Below, one piece after another: positions 8,158-20,605 of a stretch of 64,000 nucleotides of DNA (position 1 is the first letter of the stretch; each line of letters starts with the position of its first letter). The translations under genes and the position numbers were made by a program. The notes beneath the pieces were generated by a model. The model was not told the DNA's origin. It was given only the letters and a program-made list of their open reading frames with translations, and made no database searches. The DNA is from Clavibacter michiganensis subsp. tessellarius. Its GTDB lineage: Bacteria > Actinomycetota > Actinomycetes > Actinomycetales > Microbacteriaceae. The DNA is taken from the NCBI RefSeq assembly GCF_021922985.1, contig NZ_CP040788.1, forward strand, positions 1,550,001-1,614,000, in the 5' to 3' direction.

Positions 8158-11100
8158 CCGCGGTGGGCGTACGTGTACAGGGTGCCCGAGTTCGCGGTGA
8201 CCCGCACCTCGAGGATCCGCTCCGCGCCGGCCGGCAGGGCGCAGGATCCGGCCGCGCCGGAGGAGCCGTCCGTCCACGCGCCCTCGCCGCCGCAGCGCCA
8301 CTCGCTCCGGGCGTAGCCGCCGCCGGCCGCGACGCGCCGGCCGGGACCCGCGGCGGGCGGCGTCGAGGTCCAGGAGACGACCGTGCCGCCGGCAGCATCC
8401 GCGTCGAAGCGCACGTCGCCGGCGCGCGCGTCGACCGCCGTGCCGACGTCCACCGCGTCCGACCAGCCGCTCGAGCGCGGCCGGCCGTCGCCGTGGTCCT
8501 CGACGACGCGCACCTGGATGCTCGCGCCGACGCCCGGGCGCGGCAGCGTGATCTCCTGGCCGACCCCGATCGGCACCCCGTCGCCCTGCCCGTCGACCCG
8601 GTACAGCAGCTGCGCCGAGGCGGACGCGCTGCCCGGCCGGTAGCGCGCGTCGGCGAGCGTCGCGCGGAAGACGCCGTCGGTCCCCCGGTCGCCGCGCGGG
8701 AGCGAGACGGTGACGGCGGGCGTGGAGGGCGCCGTGCGCGGCGTGAGCTGGCCGGCCTCGACGACCGTGCAGCCCTGGCTGTTGGCGGCGAGCACCGCGA
8801 AGGCCACGGGCTGATCGGGCGCGAGGCCCGTGAAGACGTGGCTGGTGGCGCCGCCCACGTCGACCGCGGGGCCGTGGTCGGCCGACCACGGCGTCACGCC
8901 CTCGGTGGCGACGGAGCAGCCGGGCGCGGACCCGGGGGCGTGCGCGGCGACGAGGTAGCGGATGCCGTCGACGCCCGGCCCCTGGAAGGCCGGCCACGAG
9001 ACCGTCACGCGCGTCTCGTCCGCCGGGTCGGCGACCGCGGAGGGCGTGCCGGTCGCGGTGGGCGCGCCGCGCGGCGTGCCCGTGATCGAGGCGGCGAGCC
9101 ACGCGGATCCGTCCTGCACCTGGGCGCTGTTGCGGGCGGCGACGCTCACGGCGACGGGCACCTCGGCGACGAGCGACGGATCCCGCACCTCGACCGCCGT
9201 GGCGTCGGCGGGCACCTGCCGGGTGACGCCGCCGACCGTCACGACGTACTGCGTGACCGGGCTCGAGGAGGACGGCACGGCCGACGGGTCCCACGACACG
9301 CGCAGGCCGTCGGCGAGCGGCTGCGCGGCGAGGGCGGCCGGGGCGGCGGGCAGCACGTCCGACCAGAGGCCGGAGACCGACGTCGGATCCGACGCGCCCA
9401 CGCCGTTGACGGCCCGCACCTCGACCTGCACCGCGGACGACGGGCCGTTGCCGGGCGTCGGCACGGTGCACGTGGTGGACGGGCAGGTGGCGGTCGCGGT
9501 GACGACGCCGCCGCGGAGGACGCGCACCTGGTAGCCGGTGATCGGGGATCCGTTGAACACGCCCGGCTCGAACGCGACCGTGAGCGCGCGGTCGGCGAAG
9601 CCCGTGGCGCGGAGGGCGGTGACGGGCCCCGGGCGGTCCTGCACGTGGATCACGACGGTGCCGAACGCCGCCCGGCCCGCGTCGCCCGTGGCGTCGCGCA
9701 CCTCGTACTGCACGCGCACGTCGCCCGGCACGGCGTCGGCGGTCGCGGCGACCGCGAGGGTCGCCCGGTCGGCCGACGGCGTCACCGTCACGCCCGCGGG
9801 GAGGCTCGCGCCGTCGGCGCCGCGGATGGACGCGACGGTGAGCGGCGTGCCGGGGAAGGGGTTGCCCGCCTGGTCGTTCGCGAGCACGTCGACGGTGGTG
9901 GAGGATCCGCGCGTCACGGTGCCCTCGTCGGTCGCCGGCTGGGCGAGCGGCCGCGTCGACGGCACGACCCGCAGGTCCACCCGGCCCGCGCGCCCGGTCT
10001 GCGTCGCGTCGCGCACGCTCACGGCGAAGGACGCGGCGACGCCCGTCTCCACGCCCGCGTCGGCGGAGAGGCGCAACGTGCCGCCGTCCACCTCCGCGCG
10101 GAAGCCGTCGCCCACGGCGCCCTCGATCGCGTACGCGAGCTGCCCGCGGTCGTCCTGGTAGGGGTAGGTCGTGAGGCGGCCGAGGTCGATGTCCTTCGAC
10201 TGCCCGGGCTCGAGGTCGATGACCGCGCCCGTGAAGACGGGCGGCTGGTTCTCGGTGGGCGTGACCGTGATCGGCAGCACGAGCGCGGCCGTGCGATCGC
10301 CGCCGTCGCCCGCGGAGTCGGTGACCGTGAAGGAGATCGCGGCCGGGCCGAAGTACCCGGGCTCGCTGCGGTACGCGACGGTGTCGTCGTCGACGAGCTC
10401 GACGGGTCCGTCGGCGTGCGTGGCGGAGAGCGAGTTGGGGTCGGCGATGCGCACGGCCCGGCCGCCCGCGGCCACCACGTGGTCGTCGAGGTCGACGACG
10501 AGCCGCTCGCCGCTCGCGACGGTCGGGCGGGGCTCGCCCACGCGGAGCTGCGGCAGCGTGTCCTCGAAGCCCGGCACCCAGATGAAGGCCGTCGCGCTGA
10601 CGCCCGCGTCGTCCGGCTGCGCCACCGTGAACGGCACGATGCGGCGCGCGTCGCCGACCTCCACGCGGATCCGGCCGTCGGGCGTCACGCGCGCCACGTC
10701 CTGGTAGCCCGCGCCGACGGAGAGCACGAGCGCCGACGCGTCGCCCTCCGCCGAGAAGACGTTGCGCATCACGTCGACGTCGACGCTCGTGCGGTCGAGC
10801 ACGTCGGAGAGCTGGAGCACGGTGTCGCGCGCGATCGGGCGCGTGGGCGGCGCGGCCGGATCCACGATGACCGTGAGGAACGCCTCGTCCGTGCCGCCGC
10901 GCGCGTTCCGCACGCCGTAGACGAAGCCGTAGCGTCCGGCCTCCTCGGGCGCGACGACGCGCACGGTGTCGCCGTCGAGTCCCGCGACGAGGCCCGCGGA
11001 CTGCGGCTGCACGGAGACGAGCGAGAGCGCGCCGCCGTCGGGATCCGTGTCGTTCGCGAGCACCTGCACGCGGAGGACCCGGCCGGGCCGCACGGTCACG

Positions 11101-14100
11101 ACGTCGGCGGTCGCGACGGGGTTCCGCGCGCCCTCCACGCGCGGGCTGATGCCCACGCGGATCGTGCCGGTCGCTCGGGCACCCAGCCCGTCCACCACGG
11201 CGTAGGCGAACGCGTCGGTGCCGGTGGAGTAGTCGCCGGCGCGGTAGTCGATCCAGTCGGGCCCGACCTCCGTGACCTGGCCCTTCTCCGGCCCGGTGTC
11301 CTGGCCGAGGAGGCGCACCGAGTCGCCGTCGGGGTCGATGCCCGTGAGCGGCACGGGGATCCGCACCGTCTCCCCCGCGAGCACGCGCGCCGTCAGCGGC
11401 CGCGGCACGGGCGCCGTGTTGGTCGCGGCGTCGGCCTCGCGCACCGAGACCGTGAGGGTCGCGGTCGCCCACTGGCCGTCGGGCGCGACCGCGCGGTAGA
11501 CGGCCGTGTAGTCGCCCGTGCGGTCGGGCGCGAGGTAGCGGAGGCGGTCGTCGCTCGCGAAGAGGAGGCCGGCGCCCTCGGGCAGCGGGTCCACGAGCAC
11601 GGGGTCGAGGCGGAGCGCGTCGCCGTCGGGCTGCTCGTCGTTGGCGAGCACGGGGATGTCGACGGCGTCGCCCACGCGCACGGCCACGCGGTCGTCGGCC
11701 GCGACGGGCGGCTGCCGCACGGCGGGCTCGGGCACCTCGATCACGGTGATGACGCCCGTCGCCTCCGCGACGCCGTTGCTCACCCGGTACCCCACGTCCA
11801 CGGGCCCGTCGAGCGGCCGGGTGAGCGTGATCCGCACGAGACGCTGCCCCACCACCTCCGCGCGCACGCCGACGGCGTCGCCCGGCGAGGTCGCGTCGGT
11901 GATCACGAGCACGCCGCCCGCGGGGTCGAAGTCGGTCTGGAGCACGTCCACGTCCTGCGCCTCGAGCGCGCGCACGAACACGGTGTGCGGCACGGTCACG
12001 GGCCGGCCGTCGGACTCGGGCGCGCCGCGCACCTCGACGCGCACGACGCCCGTCGCGGTGACCCGGCCGTCGGTCACGGCGTACTCGAGCAGGTGCGTGC
12101 CGGTCTGCGTGCCCTGCAGGCGGAAGGTGCCGGCCTCGAGGTCGGGCGTGACCTGCACCCCGGGGCGCGCGGGCACCGACGCCAGCCGGATCGCCCCGCT
12201 GCCGCCGCGCGCGTGCGCGAGCGGGTCCACCGTGATCTCGCGCCCGACCGACGCCTGCACCACGAAGCCCTCGGCCACGAGCGGGACGTCGCCCGCCCGG
12301 CGCACCGTGACGACGAGCGTGCCCGCGCCCTCCTCGCGCCCGTCGGACACCTGCAGCGCGACCGTGCGCGTGTCGCCCCCCGCGCCCGCGTCCGTGTAGA
12401 CGACGCGGCCCTCGGGCTTCCAGCTCACGGCGTCGGGCGCCGGGACGCTCGCGCGCGTGAGGTAGATCGGATCCCCGTCGGGGTCGTACCAGCCGCCCAG
12501 CACGTCGGTCTGCAGCCGGCCGCCCTCGGCGACCGTGCCGGTGGCCGGCCGCGTCTGCACGGGCGGCGAGTTGTCGTCCGCGTCGCGCACGGCGACCCGC
12601 ACGTCGGCGGTCGCGGTGCCGCCGCGGCCGTCGCTCACGACGTAGGAGAGGCGCACGGTGCCCCGGGCCGTCGGCGCGAGCGCGAGCTGGAGGCCCTGGC
12701 CCTCGTCCACGACGTCGACCGCGCCGACCGCGGCGTCCACGGGCGTGACGGAGTCGATCACGAGCACGTCGCCGTTCGGGTCGTGGTCGTTCAGGAGCAC
12801 GGGCAGCGGGCTCGTGCGGCCGGGCCGGGCGCCGAGGTCGTCGTCGACGGCGACGGGCGGCTGCTGCACGCGGTCGGTCTCGGGCGGGGTGTCGGCGGTG
12901 TTCTGCTCGACGACCCGGTCGGAGCGCTCGCGGTCGATGAGGTCCGACCAGTTGTCGATGACCCCGGCCCCGCGCTGCACGGCCCACGCGGCGCCGCCGC
13001 GCACGTCGTTGAGCACGACGCGCGGGCCGTCGACGAGGAACCGGAGCGCGGCCTGCGCGGACACGCCGGCGATGTCGGTGAGGGCGCCGGCCGGGGTGCG
13101 CCGGGCGTCGCCGCCCTCGGCGCCGGCGGACCCGGCGGACCCGGCGGTCGCGGTCGGCGCGGCGTCGAGGCAGCGCTGCCAGGAGGATCCGCCGGTCCAG
13201 CCCGCGAACTCGCAGCCGGCCACGCGCACGGGCCGCGCGGGCGCGCCGGACGCGCGGTCGGCGACGACGACCGGGTCGCCGCCCCCGACGGGCACCTGGA
13301 GGAGGCCGCCCGTGTGGGCCACGAGCACGGCGTCGCCCGCGGAGGACGCGCGCTGGAGGGCGACCTGCGCGTCGGCCGCGACGGATCCGCCGAGGTCGAC
13401 CGCGCGCCCGTCCACCAGGAGGGCGCGCGCGTCGGCGTCGTAGAGCGCCCAGTGGCCGTCGACCCCCGTGAGCGCGAGGCGGCGCGCGGCCGGGCGGCCC
13501 GCGACCCCGGCCTCGACGGTCTCGCCCGGGACGGCCGTGGCGGGATCCGCCGCGGGGTCGCCGCCCGCCTCCGCCGCCGGCGTGCCGACGGGTCCGACGG
13601 CCACCGTCTCCTCGACGGTGTCGTCGGTGGCCGCGCGGATGCGCGAGAGCGCGCCGGAGGTGGCCGAGTACACGAGCAGCGTGCCGTCGTCGTCCATGGA
13701 CGCGACCGCGTCGGCGCCGAGCGAGAGGGTGGGCGCGCTCATGGCGTCGAACGCCGCGAGGCCCGCGACGGGCACGAGCCAGAGCTGGCCGGTGGCCGGC
13801 ACGAGGATCGCCACGCGGGATCCCGCGAGCATCACCTCGGCGCCGGCGGGCAGCGGCGCCGTGTCGACGACCGCGCTCGTGGCGTCGTCCACCACGTCGA
13901 GGCGCGAGGCGCCGCGGTCGGCGAGCAGCACGGTGGATCCCGCCTGCAGCACGTCGATGTCCTCGCTGCGGGAGTCGACCACGCTGTCGAGCTCGAGCAC
14001 CTGCGTGTTGGCGCGGCCGATGGCCTGCTGCGCGGCGTTGACGACCCACACGGATCCGTCGTCGAGGTCGATGCGCTGGGCGTCGTAGCCGTCCGAGACG

Positions 14101-14188
14101 AGCGCGAAGCCCATGAGGAGCGCGAGCACGACGGCGCCGCCCGTCACGGTCGTCGCGGCCTGGCGGTGGCGGCGGATCCAGTCGCGGA

Positions 14189-14192
<4 letters not shown>
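8154..14192 (-). CDS. Giant Ig/cadherin-like and fibronectin-III surface protein
   Basis: The 2,012-residue product has one membrane helix at about 14-34 and no C-terminal anchor, so nearly all of it should lie outside the membrane. Residues ~40-440 look like propeller-type beta repeats. From ~450 to 1,500 there are about eight Ig/cadherin-like repeats with the signature VLxNDxDPDGD (for example near 467, 567, 850, 950 and 1045). The last ~500 residues contain three or four fibronectin-III-like domains. It overlaps the kinase gene upstream and MoxR downstream by four bases each. A role as a long envelope fibre, adhesin or ligand-sensing partner of the kinase is inferred; no catalytic motif is visible. 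Confidence 0.88.
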
Positions 14193-15853
<1,661 letters not shown>

Positions 15854-15923
15854 GGCCCCCTCTTCGGGTTCGGACCGACGGCAGGGGCTGGTGCGGGCGG
15901 TGGCGGGTAGTCAGGTCCCGTCG

Positions 15924-15929
15924 AGTCTA
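15924..15929 (-). promoter_or_regulatory. Candidate -10 box (TAGACT) of the kinase operon
   Basis: TAGACT on the minus strand lies about 70 bases before the kinase start. The following bases CGACGGG recur after the TAGACT upstream of the ferredoxin gene at 19013-19018. No clear -35 box was found. This gives a leader of roughly 65 bases if transcription starts 6-7 bases downstream. Confidence 0.45.
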
Positions 15930-15998
15930 GGCTCCGGATCCGCGCGGGTACACGGATCCGGCGCCCTCGGACGCCCCCTGTTCGGGAGCGCCCGTCGT

Positions 15999-16016
15999 GC
16001 GCTCCGCCGGGAGCGC
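15999..16016. terminator. Weak hairpin behind citrate synthase
   Basis: A seven-base stem (GCGCTCC with GGAGCGC) and a four-base loop sit just past the citrate synthase stop. There is no U-tract, so it is only a possible terminator separating that gene from the kinase operon. Confidence 0.3.
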
Positions 16017-16020
16017 GCGG

Positions 16021-17376
16021 TCAGTCGCGGGGCGGCAGGTCGCGCGCGGGCTGGCCGATGTAGAGCTGCTGCGGGCGGCCGATCTTGGTGGCCTGGTCCT
16101 CGTTCATCTCGCGCCAGTGCGCGATCCAGCCGGGCAGGCGCCCGATGGTGAACAGCGCGGTGAACATGCGCGTGGGGAAGCCCATGGCCTTGTAGATGAC
16201 GCCCGTGTAGAAGTCGACGTTCGGGTACAGCTTCCGCTCGATGAAGTAGTCGTCCGCGAGGGCGACGGCCTCGAGCTCCTTGGCGATGTCGAGCAGCGGG
16301 TCCTGGATGCCGAGCGCCTCGAGCACCTCGTCGGCGCTCTCCTTCACGAGGCGGGCGCGCGGGTCGAAGTTCTTGTAGACGCGGTGCCCGAAGCCCATGA
16401 GGCGGACGCCGTCCTCCTTGTTCTTCACGCGCTCGACGTAGCGGTCGACGCCCTCGCCGGAGTCGCGGATGCGGCCGAGCATGGAGAGCACGGCCTCGTT
16501 CGCGCCGCCGTGCAGCGGGCCGAAGAGCGCGCCGATGCCGGCCGAGACGGAGGAGAACATGTTCGCCTCGGTGGATCCGACGAGCCGCACGGTCGACGTC
16601 GACGCGTTCTGCTCGTGGTCCTCGTGCAGGATGAGCAGGCGCTCGAGCGCCCGGCTGACCACCGGGTCGACCTCGTAGGGCTCGGCGTTGTTGCCGAAGT
16701 TGAGGCGGAGGAAGTTGTCGACGAACGACAGCGAGTTGTCCGGGTAGAGGAACGCCTGGCCGAGGCTCTTCTTGTGCGCGTACGCCGCGATGACCGGCAG
16801 CTTCGCCAGCAGGCGCAGCGTGGAGATCTCGACCTGCTCGGGGTCGTGGACGCTCAGCGAGTCCTCGTAGTAGGTGGAGAGGGCCGACACCGCGCTCGAG
16901 AGCACCGACATGGGGTGCGCGTTCGTGGGCAGCGCGCGGAACAGGCCCTTGAAGTCCTCGTGGAGCAGCGTGTGGCGGCGGATGTCCTCCTCGAACCCGC
17001 CGAGCTGGTCCGCGGTGGGGAGCTCGCCGTGGATGAGGAGCCAGGCCACCTCGAGGTAGCTCGACTGGCGCGCGAGCTGCTCGATGGGGTAGCCGCGGTA
17101 GCGGAGGATGCCCTGCTCGCCGTCGATGTACGTGATGGCCGAGCGGGTCGACGCCGTGTTGACGAAGCCGTTGTCGAGCGTCGTGAGGCCCGTCTTCTTC
17201 GTGAGAGCCGAGATGTCGATGCTGGACGCGCCGTCGACCGCGGGGAGGATGGGGAACTCCACCCGGCCGCCGGGGTACGTCAGCGTCGCCGTGGGCTTCT
17301 GCTCCGCCTGGGGCTCGTCCGCCCGGGGCTCGTCCGCCTTCGGCCGGTCGTCCGCCTGCTGCCCGCCATCGGTCAC
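16021..17376 (-). CDS. gltA: Citrate synthase
   Basis: The 451-residue product condenses oxaloacetate with acetyl-CoA at the entry of the TCA cycle in the cytoplasm. It matches the hexameric type II family in length and motifs: GPLHGGANEA with His289, and MGFGHRVYKNFDPRA with His331. About 35 extra charged residues rich in Asp, Glu and Gln precede the conserved beta-sheet start (TLTYPGG). The GTG at 17376 is well supported by GAGGAGG six to seven bases upstream. It stands alone between dapC and the kinase operon, with its own candidate promoter near 17470. Confidence 0.97.
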   Translation of the reverse strand: MTDGGQQADDRPKADEPRADEPQAEQKPTATLTYPGGRVEFPILPAVDGASSIDISALTKKTGLTTLDNGFVNTASTRSAITYIDGEQGILRYRGYPIEQLARQSSYLEVAWLLIHGELPTADQLGGFEEDIRRHTLLHEDFKGLFRALPTNAHPMSVLSSAVSALSTYYEDSLSVHDPEQVEISTLRLLAKLPVIAAYAHKKSLGQAFLYPDNSLSFVDNFLRLNFGNNAEPYEVDPVVSRALERLLILHEDHEQNASTSTVRLVGSTEANMFSSVSAGIGALFGPLHGGANEAVLSMLGRIRDSGEGVDRYVERVKNKEDGVRLMGFGHRVYKNFDPRARLVKESADEVLEALGIQDPLLDIAKELEAVALADDYFIERKLYPNVDFYTGVIYKAMGFPTRMFTALFTIGRLPGWIAHWREMNEDQATKIGRPQQLYIGQPARDLPPRD

Positions 17377-17469
17377 GGCGCCTCCTCGAGTCTGGGTGGG
17401 TGGCCCGGGGGGATGCGCGCCGCCGGGCGCTCGTGGCGCCCCCGCGGCGTCGGGATCCGAGCCGACTAC

Positions 17470-17475
17470 AGCCTA
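17470..17475 (-). promoter_or_regulatory. Candidate citrate synthase promoter (-10 TAGGCT)
   Basis: TAGGCT on the minus strand lies ~95 bases before the gltA start. GCGACA occurs about 18 bases further upstream and could be a -35 element. The overlapping 9-base palindrome GACACTGTC (17489-17497) could be an operator. Confidence 0.45.
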
Positions 17476-17536
17476 AAGGGCCGACCGGGACACTGTCGCC
17501 TCCGCCAGCATCCGGGCGGATCCGTTGGAGGTCGTG

Positions 17537-18649
17537 CTACGTGGAGGAAGCGGCGCGCAGCCGGGCCGCCGCCGCCTGGATGCGCTCGTCCGTCGCCGTG
17601 AGCGACAGGCGCACGTGCTCGGGCGACGCGTCGCCGTAGAAGGGACCGGGGCCCGCGAGGATCCCGAGGTCGGCGAGCTCCGCGATGCCCTCCCAGGCGT
17701 CGCGGCCGCGGGTCGCCCAGAGGTAGAGGCCGGCCTCGCTGCGGTCGATGCGCCAGCCGGCGTCCTCGAGCGCGGGCCGGAGCACGTCGCGGCGGGCCCG
17801 GTAGAGCTCGCGCTGGGCGCGCACGTGCTCGTCGTCGCCGAGCGCCACCGTCATCGCGTGCTGGAGCGGCGCGGGCGGGAGGAGCCCCGCGTGCTTGCGG
17901 ACGCGGATGAGCCGCGCGATCACGTCCCGGTCGCCGGCCACGAGCGCGGCCCGGTACCCCGCGAGGTTCGACTGCTTGCTGAGCGAGTAGAGCGCGAGGA
18001 CGCCCGTGTGGTCGTCGCCGACGACGCGCGCGTCGAGGATGGAGGGCGTCGGCCCGTCGGCCCACTCCCCCTCCCAGCCGAGCTCGGCGTAGCACTCGTC
18101 GCTCGCGATCACGGCGCCGAGCTCCCGGGCGCGCGCGACGGCGGCCCGCAGCTCGTCGACGCCGAGCACGCGGCCGTCGGGGTTGCCGGGCGAGTTGAGC
18201 CAGACGAGGCGCGTGGACGCGGGCCACTCCGCCGGGTCGTCGGCCGGCACGCTCTCGGCGCCCGCGAGCGCGGCGCCGATCGCGTAGGTGGGGTACGAGA
18301 CGCGCGGGTGCACGACCGCATCGCCCTCGCCGAGGCCGAGCATGAACGGCAGCCAGGCCACCATCTCCTTGGAGCCGATGGTCGGCAGCACCTGGTCGAC
18401 GTCGAGCGTCGCGTTCCGGCGCCGGGCGTGCCAGTCGACCATCGCCCGCCGGAGCTCCGGGGTGCCGACCGTGGTCGGGTACGCGTGCGCGTCGGTCGCC
18501 CAGGCGAGCGCGTCGCGGACGAGCGTCGGCGTCGGATCCACCGGCGACCCGATGCTCAGGTCGACGATGCCGTCCGCGTGCCGCCCCGCCCGCGCGGCGT
18601 AGGGCGCCATCTGGTCCCAGGGGTAGTCGGGCAGCTCGCCGAGGGCCAC
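17537..18649 (-). CDS. dapC: Succinyldiaminopimelate aminotransferase (fold-type I)
   Basis: The 370-residue PLP aminotransferase carries the class I/II landmarks: NSPGNPDG, the ASDECYAELGW Asp/Tyr region and the PLP-lysine segment YSLSKQSNLAGYR. In actinobacteria the enzyme encoded directly behind fdxA is DapC, which transfers an amino group to N-succinyl-2-amino-6-ketopimelate in lysine and diaminopimelate synthesis. Assignment of the substrate rests on this gene order. The GTG at 18649 begins five bases after the ferredoxin stop and opens the conserved start VALGELPDYPWD; the longer frame into fdxA is rejected. Confidence 0.9.
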   Translation of the reverse strand: MALGELPDYPWDQMAPYAARAGRHADGIVDLSIGSPVDPTPTLVRDALAWATDAHAYPTTVGTPELRRAMVDWHARRRNATLDVDQVLPTIGSKEMVAWLPFMLGLGEGDAVVHPRVSYPTYAIGAALAGAESVPADDPAEWPASTRLVWLNSPGNPDGRVLGVDELRAAVARARELGAVIASDECYAELGWEGEWADGPTPSILDARVVGDDHTGVLALYSLSKQSNLAGYRAALVAGDRDVIARLIRVRKHAGLLPPAPLQHAMTVALGDDEHVRAQRELYRARRDVLRPALEDAGWRIDRSEAGLYLWATRGRDAWEGIAELADLGILAGPGPFYGDASPEHVRLSLTATDERIQAAAARLRAASST

Positions 18650-18654
18650 GCGCG

Positions 18655-18975
18655 TCAGCCGTTCTGGGGCGGGAGCGCGGCGATGACGGGGTGGTCGGAG
18701 TGCGTCACGCCGACCTTCGTGGCGCCGCCGGGCGAGCCCATCTCGGCGAAGAATTCGACGTTCGCCGTGTAGTAGTCGCTCCACCGCTCGGGCAGGTCGT
18801 CCTCGTAGTAGATGGCCTCGACGGGGCAGACCGGCTCGCAGGCGCCGCAGTCGACGCACTCGTCGGGGTGGATGTAGAGCGACCGCTCGCCCTCGTAGAT
18901 GCAGTCCACCGGGCACTCGTCGATGCAGGCGCGGTCCTTGACGTCGACACAGGGCAGGGCGATGACGTAGGTCAC
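18655..18975 (-). CDS. fdxA: 7Fe-type ferredoxin
   Basis: The 106-residue cytoplasmic electron carrier has two iron-sulfur motifs close together: an N-terminal C-x7-C-x3-C-P set (ACIDECPVDCIYEG) and a full CVDCGACEPVCPVEAI set, as in actinobacterial [3Fe-4S][4Fe-4S] ferredoxins. The GTG at 18975 follows GGAAGGA about 11 bases upstream. It is co-transcribed with dapC five bases downstream. Its redox partner cannot be told from this window. Confidence 0.95.
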   Translation of the reverse strand: MTYVIALPCVDVKDRACIDECPVDCIYEGERSLYIHPDECVDCGACEPVCPVEAIYYEDDLPERWSDYYTANVEFFAEMGSPGGATKVGVTHSDHPVIAALPPQNG

Positions 18976-19012
18976 TTCGGGCGGGTCCTTCCGGGAGCGG
19001 TGCAGCCCGTCG

Positions 19013-19018
19013 AGTCTA
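19013..19018 (-). promoter_or_regulatory. Candidate -10 box (TAGACT) of fdxA-dapC
   Basis: TAGACT followed by CGACGGG matches the element before the kinase operon. The box overlaps the stop codon of the mshB-like gene, giving a ~30-base leader for fdxA. Confidence 0.45.
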
Positions 19019-20398
19019 CGCGGCGCCCGGGGTGCGGCCGGCCGGGGCGGCCTCCGTGGACGGCGCCTCCCCCGACGCGGCTGCGGGAGCGGGCGCCCGG
19101 TCGATCGCGGGCCCGGTCGCGGATCCGGTCGCGGATCCGGCGTCCGGGCGGGAGCCGCGCGGCGCGAACCGCGGCCACACGACGACCACGGCCACGATGA
19201 TCGCGGGCGCGACCGCCCAGGTCTGGCTCACCCAGTCGGCCGGGAAGAGCACGGAGCCGCCCGGCCCGCTCATGCCGAGCACCGCGACGGCCGCGACCGC
19301 CCCGAGGCCGAGGCACAGGACGTGCAGCCGGTCGACCAGGAGCAGCCGGAAGGCGACGAGGAGGCACGCGAGCGTCACGAGGGCGAGCACGAGGCCGACG
19401 GGCACGCCGACGCCGCCGACGGCGAGCGGCGCGCGGTGCGCGACCGTGCCGATGGTGCCGACCAGGAGGCCGAGCACGAGGGACGCGGCCGCGGTGCCGA
19501 TGCGCTGCAGGCCGCGCGGCGGGCCGTCGGCCTCGGCGTCGTCCGCGGCGCCGGCGGGGCGGTGCAGGCGGAAGAGCTCGACGGAGCCGATGGGCTCGCC
19601 GATCCCGTGCGACAGCGCGAACTCGTCGCCGTCGACCACGACCTGCGTGCGGTGCGCGGCGATGGCCCGGGTCTTCGCCTCCCGCACCTCGGTGACGTCG
19701 ACCGCGAGGTCCACCGCGTCGTCGGGCAGCACGAGCATGCCGGCCGGATGCGCGTCGGGCGCCGGGAAGCGGCCGCGCGCGGCCACGCGCTCGTGCGCCT
19801 CGCGGGCGGACGACTCGGTCGTGGTGATGAGGTACGCCGGCACCCCGGCCTCCTCCGCTGCCCACGTGGCGATGACGTGCACGCGCTTGTGGTCGGGGTG
19901 GCCGTAGCCGCCGTGGTCGTCGTAGGTGATGACGGTGGTCGCGTCGACGTCGGCGATGACGGCCAGCACGTCCCGCGCCTCGTCGGCCTCGTCGCCGGCG
20001 GACAGCGAGTCGGGGTCGAGCGGCCGGAGCGCCACGGGCACGCCGTCGTCGCCCCACTCCATGCCGGAGTCGACGTACCGGCGGGGCTCGAGGCCGCGCC
20101 AGCGCGCGCCGACGTCGCCCAGGAAGCGGTGGTCGACGACCCCGAGCGCGGCCATGGCGTCGGCCAGCTCCGTCTCCCGGTGGTCGGCGAGCGCCCGCAG
20201 GTCGCCCTCGAGGTGGCGGAGCTCCTCGGGGATCACGTCGCCCCGCTCGCCACGCGTGCAGGTGAGCACCGTGACGGGGACGCCGTCGCGCACGAGCTTC
20301 GCGATGGTGCCGCCCGTGACGATGCTCTCGTCGTCGGGATGGGCGTGCACGAAGAGGACGTGCTCGCGCGCGGGACGGGAGGTCGAGCCGGGGATCAT
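19016..20398 (-). CDS. mshB: MshB-like PIG-L deacetylase fused to a membrane domain
   Basis: Residues 1-~300 form a zinc-dependent LmbE/PIG-L deacetylase with AHPDDE at 19-24 and the second metal region YDDHGGYGHPDHKRVH near 165. This family includes MshB, which removes acetate from GlcNAc-inositol in mycothiol synthesis. Residues ~310-430 add four hydrophobic helices and a Pro/Ala-rich tail, so the protein is about 460 residues instead of the usual ~300. That tethers the enzyme to the membrane, or the tail has an unrelated role. The ATG at 20398 lies six bases after TAGGAT, so the mRNA is probably leaderless. Confidence 0.85.
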   Translation of the reverse strand: MIPGSTSRPAREHVLFVHAHPDDESIVTGGTIAKLVRDGVPVTVLTCTRGERGDVIPEELRHLEGDLRALADHRETELADAMAALGVVDHRFLGDVGARWRGLEPRRYVDSGMEWGDDGVPVALRPLDPDSLSAGDEADEARDVLAVIADVDATTVITYDDHGGYGHPDHKRVHVIATWAAEEAGVPAYLITTTESSAREAHERVAARGRFPAPDAHPAGMLVLPDDAVDLAVDVTEVREAKTRAIAAHRTQVVVDGDEFALSHGIGEPIGSVELFRLHRPAGAADDAEADGPPRGLQRIGTAAASLVLGLLVGTIGTVAHRAPLAVGGVGVPVGLVLALVTLACLLVAFRLLLVDRLHVLCLGLGAVAAVAVLGMSGPGGSVLFPADWVSQTWAVAPAIIVAVVVVWPRFAPRGSRPDAGSATGSATGPAIDRAPAPAAASGEAPSTEAAPAGRTPGAA

Positions 20399-20404
20399 CG
20401 GGCG

Positions 20405-20410
20405 ATCCTA
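20405..20410 (-). promoter_or_regulatory. -10 box of a leaderless promoter, mshB
   Basis: TAGGAT is followed by six bases and then the ATG, so transcription should start at or next to the start codon. Confidence 0.6.
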
Positions 20411-20525
20411 TCCGCGCGCGCGGTCCCGCTCGCTGGGCGCCGGGGGACGGTGCGCCGGCGGCCCCGCCGTCCGCTGGGGACGACGGACTGGACGCGTCCC
20501 GGCCCCCGCGCTACTGTGCACGAGG

Positions 20526-20544
20526 TAAGGCAAGCCTCACCTAC
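20526..20544 (+). promoter_or_regulatory. IdeR/DtxR-type iron box before efeUOB
   Basis: TAAGGCAAGCCTCACCTAC matches the DtxR/IdeR consensus TTAGGTTAGCCTAACCTAA at 14 of 19 positions, including both AGG/CCT halves. It lies about 62 bases upstream of the efeU start. Iron-loaded IdeR binding here would repress the operon when iron is plentiful. Confidence 0.8.
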
Positions 20545-20605
20545 ATTTCCCCACATCAGCAATAGGGTGCGCCCCGACGCGCCCGCCGCCCGGAGAGGCG
20601 CACGC

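Noticed and set aside
7000..14049. Long minus-strand frame that includes MoxR at its end
   Set aside because: Only the last 385 residues are real; the rest is out of frame with the giant surface protein.
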